Positions 1 to 7,981 of a stretch of 64,000 nt of DNA are shown here, in pieces. How positions within the stretch are numbered: position 1 is the stretch's first letter; each line of letters begins with the position of its first letter. Origin of the DNA: VXNE01 sp963665455 (GTDB lineage Bacteria; Pseudomonadota; Gammaproteobacteria; Pseudomonadales; Azotimanducaceae); assembly GCA_963665455.1 (NCBI GenBank), contig OY762279.1, positions 2,294,001-2,358,000 of the forward strand. The letters run 5' to 3'. The translations under genes were made by a program, and so were the position numbers. The notes under the pieces were generated by a model. The model was not told where the DNA came from. It ran no database searches and saw only the letters and a list, made by a program, of their open reading frames with translations.

Positions 1-364
1 GCATGTCCAGCAGATCGCGGTCTCCGGTGACCAAGCAGGTGGCGTCTCCGGCCAATGCGGTTTCCAGCAGTTTGTCGTCATCCGGGTCCCGGCAGCCGAG
101 CTTGGCTTGGCTGATGGACACCCACTCGGACACCGCGATTAGGTGACCGAGAAAGGCGGTTCGGCTTGCCGGCGTGACGTATTGATCGAACTTCGGCTTC
201 AGCAGCCGATCATGGACCTCTGTGAACGTCTCGTCCGAGAACACCAGAACGCCGCCGGCACTCTGTACAACGTCTAGCACTTGGCGTGGAGGGGTGTCCG
301 TTCGCAAGGCGGCACTGATCAGCACATTCGTATCGACGACGAGACGATCAGCTCTCGTCGGCAA
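1..364 (-). CDS. PIN-domain toxin, COG1569/VapC-like (3' end outside window)
   Basis: Predicted RNase toxin of a type II toxin-antitoxin pair. About 121 residues are visible before the left edge. The N-terminus reads RLVVDTNVLISAAL, the first PIN acidic site and strand. Later come CRDPDDDKLLETAL and LVTGDRDLLDM, the downstream acidic residues typical of the PIN family 'putative toxin-antitoxin system toxin component'. I chose the TTG start at 364 because GGAGG lies 6 bases upstream and the frame gives the normal N-terminus. This start lies inside the antitoxin gene (17-bp overlap), as expected for a translationally coupled pair. The RNA target cannot be inferred. Confidence 0.85.
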   Translation of the reverse strand, partial: MPTRADRLVVDTNVLISAALRTDTPPRQVLDVVQSAGGVLVFSDETFTEVHDRLLKPKFDQYVTPASRTAFLGHLIAVSEWVSISQAKLGCRDPDDDKLLETALAGDATCLVTGDRDLLDM

Positions 365-599
365 GGAGCGCCTCCAATGTCTCCTCCGTCAGGCCGTTGC
401 CCGCGGCTTCTTCCGAGATGCGGTCCATGATGTCGGCGAGCCTGGCCAATGCGGCCCCACGGAGGCGCTCGTACTGGTCAACCGACAACATGACGGTTAC
501 GGCACGACCGTTCTTGGTGATGGCGACGGGGCGGCGTTGAGCGCGGTCGAGCAACTGTCCGAATCGGTTCTTGGCTTCGCGGGCGGTGGTGACTTGCAT
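348..599 (-). CDS. Phd/YefM-family antitoxin
   Basis: An 83-residue antitoxin for the overlapping PIN toxin. The N-terminal half (TTAREAKNRFGQLLDRAQ, then VAITKNGRAVTVMLSVDQY) is the Phd/YefM DNA-binding fold. The acidic C-terminal tail (EETLEALLADES) is the usual toxin-neutralising segment. It is the first gene of the pair and its stop lies inside the toxin gene. A 22-bp perfect palindrome starts 14 bases upstream of the ATG and is the obvious autoregulatory operator. Family assignment is firm. Repression of its own promoter is inferred from other Phd systems. Confidence 0.9.
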   Translation of the reverse strand: MQVTTAREAKNRFGQLLDRAQRRPVAITKNGRAVTVMLSVDQYERLRGAALARLADIMDRISEEAAGNGLTEETLEALLADES

Positions 600-612
600 G
601 GGCGTTGCAAGA

Positions 613-634
613 AGCTAAAGTAGCTACTTTAGCT
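613..634. promoter_or_regulatory. 22-bp perfect palindrome, putative antitoxin operator
   Basis: The half site AGCTAAAGTAG is followed directly by its exact reverse complement, with no spacer. It lies just upstream of the Phd-like antitoxin start at 599 in otherwise GC-rich sequence. Phd/YefM repressors bind such symmetric sites over their own promoter. The palindrome also contains the stop codon of the protease-tail fragment at 624-739. Confidence 0.6.
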
Positions 635-739
635 CGTTCTGGCAGGAGTCGTCCAGTGGTCGGACCGCCCGGCGCGGCGCTTCCTTCATCCGCACCGCCG
701 GCCTGTGCTTGAGCCGTTGTGAAACGGGATCGATCTTGA
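624..739 (-). pseudogene. Remnant of a retropepsin-like protease gene (C-terminal tail only)
   Basis: On the minus strand this stretch reads IKIDPVSQRLKHRPAVRMK. This matches IEIDPVTQRLKRRPAVRMK at the C-terminus of the intact aspartic protease gene at 1721-2101. No catalytic DTG region is present. The fragment begins exactly where the LLM oxidoreductase gene ends and has its own stop. I infer a duplicated or recombined tail. The alternative, a tiny expressed peptide, is unlikely because there is no start or ribosome-binding site. Confidence 0.6.
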
Positions 740-740
740 T
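683..740. repeat. Direct repeat, copy 1 (copy 2 at 1741-1798)
   Basis: About 58 bp starting CCTTCATCCGCACCGCCGGC are shared in direct orientation with 1741-1798. By eye roughly eight or nine positions differ. Both copies encode the end of the retropepsin-like protease. The two copies bracket the LLM oxidoreductase gene at 740-1648, as expected if that gene entered by recombination at the protease locus or by a tandem duplication that later decayed. Confidence 0.6.
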
Positions 741-1648
741 CACGCCAGTGTTTCCCGCACCTGCGCCAACCGCTCGATGGTCGCCAAGGCCTGGGCCTGG
801 TCCGCCGTGATGTTGCGGACGAGGACATCGGTGAAGCCGAGTTCGGCGTACGCTGCGAGCTGGTCCGCCACTGCGGTGGCATCCCCCATCACCAACGCCT
901 CCGGGTCGAAGCCACGGTAGCCACGTTCGACATACGGACGCATCGTGTTTCGCGCTTCCGAGACACTCGCGCCGACATACACATCGCGCCGTAGCGCGAC
1001 CCGCTCTGGCGTCCGGCCGTGGACGGCACAGGCCTCGCGATACCAGTCGAGTTGCCGGCGCGTCTGGGCGAGGGTCGTGCCCGGGCTGCCGAGCCACGCA
1101 TCCCCCAGGCGCGCGGCGCGGTCGATGGCGGGCTTTGCCGACGCGCCGATCCACACCTCGATCGGTTCCGGCGGCAGCGGCGCGATCCGCGCGCCGGCGA
1201 CGGGCCAATGCCCCTCCGGGCCGTCGACGGTCTCGCCGCGCCACAGCGCGCGGATGATCGACAGCGCCTCCTCGAACTTCGCCGGCTTGCCTCCGTAGCT
1301 CACGCCCATCGATGCGAAATGGGAACGTCCTCCACCGATGGCGCACTGCAAGACGAACGGACCCCGCGCGATGGTGGCGAGCGTGGCCGTCTGTTCCGCG
1401 ACCAGCACCGGGTTCCACAACGGCAAGAGATAGAGCGCCCCGGCCTCCCGCTCACCCCACTCCGCCAGTACGCGCCCAAGAATCGGGGAGTTCTGGTAGT
1501 AGGGCGCCCGCGTGCCGTGGTGGTCCCCGACGAACAGCGAGTCGAGGCCCGCCGCGTCGGCGACCCGGGCCCGCTCCACCATGTACCGGGCGCCGGCGCG
1601 GACATCGTCCACGCCGTACGCACTCGCCAAGGAGATTCCGATTCTCAT
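740..1648 (-). CDS. LLM-class flavin-dependent oxidoreductase
   Basis: A 302-residue TIM-barrel oxidoreductase of the bacterial luciferase-like family, using FMN or F420. It starts MRIGISLASAY and contains AGLDSLFVGDHH, a strand-end IGGGRSHF motif, and the later GASAKPAIDRAARLGDAWLG segment typical of this family. I preferred the internal ATG at 1648 to a longer start because the family begins at this beta strand. The substrate is unknown. Its last codon abuts the protease-tail remnant. It is one of three LLM enzymes in the window. Confidence 0.85.
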   Translation of the reverse strand: MRIGISLASAYGVDDVRAGARYMVERARVADAAGLDSLFVGDHHGTRAPYYQNSPILGRVLAEWGEREAGALYLLPLWNPVLVAEQTATLATIARGPFVLQCAIGGGRSHFASMGVSYGGKPAKFEEALSIIRALWRGETVDGPEGHWPVAGARIAPLPPEPIEVWIGASAKPAIDRAARLGDAWLGSPGTTLAQTRRQLDWYREACAVHGRTPERVALRRDVYVGASVSEARNTMRPYVERGYRGFDPEALVMGDATAVADQLAAYAELGFTDVLVRNITADQAQALATIERLAQVRETLA

Positions 1649-1720
1649 GCTGCGATGGCCTCCCCGGTCACGTTCTGGCACACAACCTGAGCAGCTGGTT
1701 CTAAACGTGGCCCTTGGGCG

Positions 1721-2101
1721 TCAGGCCGCTTGGCGGTGGACCTTCATCCGCACCGCCGGCCTGCGCTTGAGACGCTGTGTCACCGGATCGATTTCGATGC
1801 CGACAGACTCGAGTGCCGTCAGGCCAAGGAGAGGCTCGATGCCATCCGGGCCGAAGCCGACCGTCGCCCCGACGATCTCGCCCATGAACTCGACATCGGC
1901 AGTGGTGATGTCGACTGTCTCTTCTCGGCCATCTGCAAGTTCGTAGGTGCGCCGGCCCTTCGGCGCGAGGCCGATACTGCGCAGCGCGTTGCCGGGCACC
2001 ATGCAATCCGTGGAACCGGTGTCCACTAGGAAGAGCCCGTCCCACGATCTGTCTGGTTCGGCGGGGTTGCGGATGGTGACGGTGACCTGGACGATGCCCA
2101 T
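1721..2101 (-). CDS. Retropepsin-like (clan AA) aspartic protease
   Basis: A 126-residue single-domain protein. It contains LFLVDTGSTDCMVP, with the catalytic Asp at about residue 27 in the DTGS motif. Further on, GFGPDGIEPLLGLTALES corresponds to the second conserved psi-loop segment of bacterial clan AA retropepsins, which work as homodimers. The ATG at 2101 is chosen because GAGGA precedes it by 7 bases and the frame upstream of it lacks family features. It is followed downstream by the LLM gene and by a second copy of its own tail. The physiological substrate is unknown. Confidence 0.8.
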   Translation of the reverse strand: MGIVQVTVTIRNPAEPDRSWDGLFLVDTGSTDCMVPGNALRSIGLAPKGRRTYELADGREETVDITTADVEFMGEIVGATVGFGPDGIEPLLGLTALESVGIEIDPVTQRLKRRPAVRMKVHRQAA

Positions 2102-2213
2102 GGGAGTTCCTCGGAGGCCGTTCCAGTCGAGTTGTACTCGACGCCGTGGGCGGGAGGCAAGAGCCTGGGCTGTTGGCTTACACGGTTTGCGGAGGCGTCT
2201 CACGGGATCCCGG

Positions 2214-2933
2214 TCAGACCGCGTCCCGGTCGAGCGAACACCCGGCCATGAAGCGCATCATCTCGCTCCCGTCTTGGGTGTCGTAGAAGCGGATCATGGC
2301 CTCGTTGAACTCCAGCCGCCGCCGTGCGGGGACGGAAATCGCGTCCTCGCCCGCTGAGAGCAAGAGGCCATTCATCATGAGTCGGGCAGTGCGCTTGTTG
2401 CCGTCGTAGAAGAACTGGTGCAGGGCACCGAACAGGAAGGTCGCGATGGCCCGCTCGGGGATGCTGGCGATGCGCAAGAGGGCGGTGATTCCACTGTCGT
2501 ATCGCGCCGGCAGCGTTTCGGGCGGGGGAGGCCGGTGGTCCGTGCCGGCGATGGTTACGGAGCTGGTGCGAAAGACGCCCCACTCGACCGCCTCCTCCCG
2601 GGCTACCAGCGCGTGGAGGTCGCAGTAGGTGCGTCGGTCCAGGGCGAACTTGCCGGACTCGACCCGCGCCAGCAACTCCCTCCAGCTGGCCGCCTGATTC
2701 ACCACCTGCCGCTCGTCCTCCACCCGGTGCCCGCCGACCGTGATGCCCTCGAGGAGGGTCTTCACCTCGGGGAAGGTGAACGGATTGCCTTCGAGTGCGA
2801 CCGTGTCGTGAACCACGCCTTCGAGCACCTTCCGGACGCGGAAACAAGCCCGCCGCACGTCCGGCGCGCGTGCGGCGCGAAACGCGACGGGGTCGTAGCG
2901 GAAACCCAAGTGTTCGAGATGGTCGGCGTCCAT
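2214..2933 (-). CDS. Fic-domain protein with N-terminal inhibitory motif and altered catalytic motif
   Basis: A 239-residue Fic protein (AMP- or related nucleotide-transferase fold). The core motif is HQFFYDGNKRTAR at residues 172-184. Aligned on DGNKR, the position of the canonical catalytic His is occupied by Gln173, with His172 one residue earlier. The segment TVALEGN at 44-50 fits the [S/T]xxxE[G/N] inhibitory helix of class II Fic proteins, whose Glu blocks productive ATP binding. The ATG at 2933 is preceded by AAGGAAA. No separate antitoxin gene is adjacent. Activity and target are unknown; the changed His position makes normal AMPylation uncertain. Confidence 0.85.
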   Translation of the reverse strand: MDADHLEHLGFRYDPVAFRAARAPDVRRACFRVRKVLEGVVHDTVALEGNPFTFPEVKTLLEGITVGGHRVEDERQVVNQAASWRELLARVESGKFALDRRTYCDLHALVAREEAVEWGVFRTSSVTIAGTDHRPPPPETLPARYDSGITALLRIASIPERAIATFLFGALHQFFYDGNKRTARLMMNGLLLSAGEDAISVPARRRLEFNEAMIRFYDTQDGSEMMRFMAGCSLDRDAV

Positions 2934-3057
2934 GACCGCTTTCCTTGAGGATGGCCGGGATTCTCGCGGAACGCGCGGGGCAGGGAAACCCGCTCGCCAC
3001 GCCGCCGTCTTCGGTGCTATGGTCGCCCCCGGTCTGGTCCAAATGCGAGTGCGCACC

Positions 3058-3294
3058 ATGGAAGTCTCCATCACCTACTGCGGCGTCTGAAACTACGAAC
3101 CGAAAGCGGTCAGTTTGGCTGCCGGTCTGAAGGAAGCGTTCGGCGTGGACGCGGAGTTGATTGTTGGGGGCGGCGGCATCTTCGACGTGAAGGTGGACGG
3201 CGCCCTCGTCTATTCCAAGCACGAGACCGGGGAGTTCCCCGACGAAGGCAGGCTCATCGGCGAGTTGGCGGACGCGGGGCAGGCTGCGGGATAG
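3058..3294 (+). CDS. SelW-like selenoprotein (Rdx family) read through an in-frame UGA
   Basis: A 78-residue ORF interrupted by TGA at 3088-3090. Read as selenocysteine (U), it gives MEVSITYCGVUNYEPKAV, the CxxU redox motif of the SelW/SelT/SelH (Rdx) family after the first beta strand. After the UGA the same frame continues without a stop through GIFDVKVDGALVYSKHETG and FPDEGRLIGEL to TAG. This matches the conserved C-terminal half of SelW (FDV.VDG.L..SK..TG.FP). No other reading explains conservation on both sides of the stop. In-frame ATGs at 3019 and 3043 are alternative starts; 3058 gives the family length. The gene lies alone between divergent fic and ahcY. A thioredoxin-like redox role is known for the family only. 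Confidence 0.85.
3091..3129 (+). promoter_or_regulatory. Candidate bacterial SECIS element
   Basis: Directly after the UGA the mRNA can fold into a hairpin. ACCG (3099-3102) pairs with CGGT (3123-3126). After a two-base internal mismatch, AGC (3105-3107) pairs with GCT (3118-3120). This leaves a 10-base apical loop beginning with GG. The loop starts 17 bases after the UGA, within the spacing known for SelB-dependent elements. The stem is modest and was found by eye, so the structure is a candidate. Confidence 0.45.
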
Positions 3295-3332
3295 CGCCGC
3301 GCCGTGCCGGCGCTGTCCGGCGCGCCCACCCG

Positions 3333-4694
<1,362 letters not shown>

Positions 4695-4720
4695 GGGGGC
4701 TCCTCGCGGGGAAACGGGCA

Positions 4721-4726
4721 ATTATA
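4721..4726 (-). promoter_or_regulatory. Probable -10 box of the ahcY promoter
   Basis: TATAAT on the minus strand, 26 bases upstream of the ahcY ATG, in an otherwise GC-rich intergenic stretch. The -35 region is weak (no clear TTGACA at 16-18 bp). A transcript starting about 7 bases downstream would carry a leader of only about 20 nucleotides with the ribosome-binding site. Confidence 0.5.
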
Positions 4727-4800
4727 CAAGTGGCCCGGGGCGTTCCCGGCGCGGGGTTGCGACAGCGGCCGGCTACGCCCCTGCATCGGGACGTGGGGAC

Positions 4801-5478
4801 TCAGCGGCAGTCGTCCTCTCCGGTCCCCGAACCTGTCGTAAGGACGAGCAGCGCCACGAGTGCCATGTCCCATCTGTTCCGGCGTTTTGCGGCCCGCCGC
4901 TCGGCCTCCCGGGCCTGCCGCTCCCGCGCGGCCGGGCGCTCTTCAATCCACGCCCTCACCGCTTGCGTCTCGGCGGTGCGATGGAGTCGAAGGCGGAGGG
5001 GCGCTTCGGCAGCCCCCGTGGCGCCCGGCTGCTCCGCTGCCACCCCGGGCACGCCCAAGAGCTCGATCGCGCTCCAGAGCCAGCGGTACAGTTGCAGGAC
5101 GACGTGCCGATAGAGGTTCTGGAGGAGCTTCAAGCCAACTCCCTCGTCATGCGCCGGACTGATACGGAGCACCTCGTCGTAACCGCGCAGCAGGTCAGCC
5201 AAGCAAAGCTGCATGTGGTTGACGGCGCTACGGATCTCGGCTTCGGTGGCGTCCGGGTTGGCGACGGCCGGCTGCACCCCGTGGTTGATGGCCTCGCTGA
5301 TCCTGCCTGCCGTCGTGCTGATCTTGTGCAAATGCGTGCTGGCCAGGGATGCCATGTCCGGCGCGTGATGGACCCGGCGCGGCTTCCGTCGGACGTACGA
5401 CCCCACGTCCTCCGCGACGTGGCGCAGGGACTCGCGGCACCAGACGAGATGCTGCGGTACTACGGTGTCATCGGCCAT
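4801..5478 (-). CDS. Hypothetical protein with C-terminal hydrophobic segment
   Basis: A 225-residue protein I do not recognise. Residues 1-150 are mostly helical (SLRHVAEDVGSYVRRKPRR, ISTTAGRISEAINHGVQ, LLQNLYRHVVLQLYRWLW). A charged region rich in Arg, Glu and Ala follows (ERQAREAERRAAKRR), then a short hydrophobic segment (WDMALVALLVL) near the end. It is divergent from the AbiEi/Fic gene at 5576, sharing a 97-bp A+T-richer intergenic region. Codon use looks like the neighbours. It may be a companion of that gene, but this is only positional. Confidence 0.6.
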   Translation of the reverse strand: MADDTVVPQHLVWCRESLRHVAEDVGSYVRRKPRRVHHAPDMASLASTHLHKISTTAGRISEAINHGVQPAVANPDATEAEIRSAVNHMQLCLADLLRGYDEVLRISPAHDEGVGLKLLQNLYRHVVLQLYRWLWSAIELLGVPGVAAEQPGATGAAEAPLRLRLHRTAETQAVRAWIEERPAARERQAREAERRAAKRRNRWDMALVALLVLTTGSGTGEDDCR

Positions 5479-5575
5479 GCGGCTACCAAGTCGCTCCCCC
5501 TAAAGTCCCTATTGTTCTCGGAATCTCCCTGTTATTCTCGCGTTTTTCGCAAACTCGCGTCATCGCCCGCGCCTA

Positions 5576-7075
5576 ATGGCCAAGAATTCCCCCTCGCGCC
5601 TGCTCGCGGACCTGCCGGAAGCGTTCGTCTCCGACACGCGAATCAGCCGCGAAGTGTCCCGGCGGGTGGCGGCGGGACGGCTGCGCAAGCTCGCGTCGAG
5701 ACTCTACACGAATAATCTCGACGACGATGCCGAGGTGATCGTGCGGCGCAATCTCTGGTCGATTGTCGCGGGCTTCTTCCCCGGGGCTCTGGTTGCCGAC
5801 CGCACGGCGCTCGAGTATGAGCCGGCGTCGGACGGCTCCGTCTGTCTGGTCACGGAACGTGGCGCGGAAATAGGGCTACCCGGTGTTGTCCTGCGACCCC
5901 GTCGCGGAGCGCCCCCACTTGAGGACGACCGTCTCTTCATGGGCGGCCTCCATCTCAGTTCTTCCGCGCGGGCCTACCTGGACAACCTACGCAGCTCGCG
6001 GGCGCGCGGTGGCCGTCTGTCCCGCACGCTCGGAAGAAGCGCCATCGAGGATGCACTTGCCCGGACGATGGCGAGCACGGGCGTTGCGGCGCTCAACCGG
6101 CTGCGGGACGACGCCCGCAGGATCGCGCCGATCATCGGCCGGGAGAAACAACACGTCGCCTTGGACGAGATCGTCGGCGCCTTGGGCGGCACGCGCAGCG
6201 CTCCACTCAGCGCGCCTCTGGCACGTGCTCGCGCCGGGGGGCGGCCCTACGACCCGACGAGGCTTGTGATGTTCGAGAACCTTCAGGCGGCCCTGCGGCG
6301 GACGCCGGTGGCGCCCCGCCCGACCGCGATGCGCGATGGCGTGGGGGCCGCGACGCTCGCCTTCTACGAAGCGTACTTCTCGAACTTCATCGAGGGGACG
6401 GAGTTCGAGTTGCGTGAGGCGGCCGACATCGTCTTTCGGGGGCGCATTCCACGACACCGTCCCGTGGACGCCCACGACATCCTCGGCGTGTGGCGGGTAG
6501 TTTCGGATCCGGCAGAGATGCGTCGCGTGCCGGACGAGGCGGAGGAACTGCTGGAAATCCTGCGGCGTCGCCATGCCGCGGTGCTCGCCGAGCGTCCGGA
6601 GGTGGACCCGGGCAGCTTCAAGCGCGTATCCAACCGAGTGGGCGCCACCGTGTTCGTCACGCCGGACGCCGTGCCCGGCACGCTGGAACGGGGGTTCGAG
6701 ATCGGTCGTAGTCTGCCCACGGCGTTCCAGCGCGCCGCGTTCGTGCACTTTCTCGTCTCCGAGGTGCATCCGTTCGCGGATGGCAACGGGCGACTGGCCC
6801 GGATCATGATGAATGCCGAGTTGGTGGCGGCGAACGAGGAACGCATCGTCATCCCCACGGTGTACCGCGGCGACTACCTCGCTGCGTGTCGAGCACTCTC
6901 GCACAACAACACTGCGGAACCACTGGTGCGCATGCTCGACTTCGCCCAACGGTGGACGGCGGCGGTGCATTGGCGGACCGTGCGCGATACGGAGCGGGAG
7001 CTTGAGGCGTGCAACGCCTTCCTGACGGAAGGCGAGGCGGAGCGGGCTGGCAAGCGTCTGCGTCTCCCGGTGTGA
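5576..7075 (+). CDS. AbiEi-like N-terminal domain fused to a Fic domain
   Basis: A 499-residue protein. Residues 1-110 resemble the winged-helix AbiEi/'transcriptional regulator of toxin' region (SREVSRRVAAGRLRKLASR, then DRTALEYEP). The C-terminal half is a Fic domain with a perfect motif, HPFADGNGRLAR, from residue 398. The segment SNFIEG at 269-274 fits the class II auto-inhibitory motif [S/T]xxxE[G/N]. So one chain appears to carry a DNA-binding antitoxin-type module, a nucleotidyl-transfer domain and its inhibitor. The stop overlaps the ATG of the next ORF (TGATG), so it was co-translated with the PIN-family gene that is now broken. Target unknown; a defence or toxin-antitoxin role is inferred. 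Confidence 0.85.
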   Translation: MAKNSPSRLLADLPEAFVSDTRISREVSRRVAAGRLRKLASRLYTNNLDDDAEVIVRRNLWSIVAGFFPGALVADRTALEYEPASDGSVCLVTERGAEIGLPGVVLRPRRGAPPLEDDRLFMGGLHLSSSARAYLDNLRSSRARGGRLSRTLGRSAIEDALARTMASTGVAALNRLRDDARRIAPIIGREKQHVALDEIVGALGGTRSAPLSAPLARARAGGRPYDPTRLVMFENLQAALRRTPVAPRPTAMRDGVGAATLAFYEAYFSNFIEGTEFELREAADIVFRGRIPRHRPVDAHDILGVWRVVSDPAEMRRVPDEAEELLEILRRRHAAVLAERPEVDPGSFKRVSNRVGATVFVTPDAVPGTLERGFEIGRSLPTAFQRAAFVHFLVSEVHPFADGNGRLARIMMNAELVAANEERIVIPTVYRGDYLAACRALSHNNTAEPLVRMLDFAQRWTAAVHWRTVRDTERELEACNAFLTEGEAERAGKRLRLPV

Positions 7076-7575
7076 TGTCCGACCTCCGCGAGCGCCTGCC
7101 CCTGCTCTGACTGGACACTTGTGCAGTGTTGGACCTTCTGCGGGATCCGCTCCGGGGGGACGCCTACCCGGAGGACCATGCTGCTTCCCAGGCACTGCTT
7201 CGGTGTGCCGAGGTGGAGGATCGGTTGGCGGTCTTCACCACGGATGTCGTGCGCACGGAGTTCTCGGACAACGTGCACGCGGTCCAAGCGGAGGCCGAGG
7301 CCAGCATCGCCAAGCTCGCGGGGCGAGTTGCGCTGATGAATCGGTTGGCGGCTCTCTACGATTCGCCAGGTCGCGTCGATTTGCGCCATTGGGACGGGCA
7401 CGTACGACGGTGCCGGCGCGTAGCGGATCGCTGGATGGAGGTTGGCACTGCCTTGTCCCGATCAGATGAGATTGACCGACGTGCAATGAGACGTGTTTTC
7501 GAAGGTCGCCGTCCCTCCCGGCGCGGCAAGGACTCCACCCAGGACTGCGTAATCATCCGTCCAACGCACCCCTAA
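7075..7575 (+). pseudogene. PIN-domain nuclease gene, broken by an in-frame TGA and 3' truncation
   Basis: Starting from the ATG that overlaps the fic stop, the frame reads MSDLRERLPLL, a TGA at 7108-7110, then LDTCAVLDLLRDP. This is the classic PIN first-strand motif. FTTDVVRTEFSDNVHAVQ and GRRPSRRGKDSTQDCVI follow, where PIN proteins carry their second cluster of acidic residues. The protein then ends in an unrelated tail (RPTHP) as it runs into the convergent HIT gene, short of normal PIN length. Two lesions point to decay. Restart at GTG 7126 would lose the first catalytic Asp. Selenocysteine at the TGA has no functional rationale. Confidence 0.7.
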
Positions 7576-7975
7576 TCCGCGCCGCATGCTCCGCCAACAC
7601 CGCCGGCTCCGCCATCCCCCGCGCATGGAACGCCAACCCCTCTCCCTCGTACCTCGGCACGACATGGAAGTGCAGATGGAACACCGTCTGCCCGGCGTCC
7701 GGCCCGTTGAGCTGCATCAGCATCATCCCTGCGGGCTCGAAGGCCGCCTGCACGGCGTGGGCCACGCGGCGGGTGGTCGCCGTCACGGCCTGCCATGCCT
7801 CGGGACTCAGGTCGAACAGGGTCGCGGCGGGCTCGCGCGGGATGATGAGCGTGTGGCCCGGGCTCTGGGGCATGAGGTCCATGAAGGCCATGCAGTGCTC
7901 CTCGTCGAGCACGACGTGGGCGGTCGCCTCGCCACGGAGGATCTTGGCGAAGATGTTGTCGGGGTCGTAGGCCAT
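7553..7975 (-). CDS. HIT-family nucleotide hydrolase/transferase
   Basis: A 140-residue histidine-triad protein. It begins DPDNIFAKILRGE, the standard HIT N-terminus, and carries the catalytic triad motif HLHFHVVP at residues 100-107. The central His acts as the nucleophile on nucleoside phosphoramidates or dinucleotides. Length and layout match bacterial HinT-type proteins. Its 3' end overlaps the decayed PIN gene by 23 bp. It lies 6 bases downstream of the LLM oxidoreductase gene on the same strand and is probably co-transcribed with it. Confidence 0.93.
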   Translation of the reverse strand: MAYDPDNIFAKILRGEATAHVVLDEEHCMAFMDLMPQSPGHTLIIPREPAATLFDLSPEAWQAVTATTRRVAHAVQAAFEPAGMMLMQLNGPDAGQTVFHLHFHVVPRYEGEGLAFHARGMAEPAVLAEHAARIRGALDG

Positions 7976-7981
7976 GGCGCT

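Noticed and set aside
4695..4800. S-adenosylhomocysteine riboswitch upstream of ahcY
   Set aside because: The likely -10 leaves a leader of only about 20 nucleotides, and the conserved riboswitch stems are not visible.
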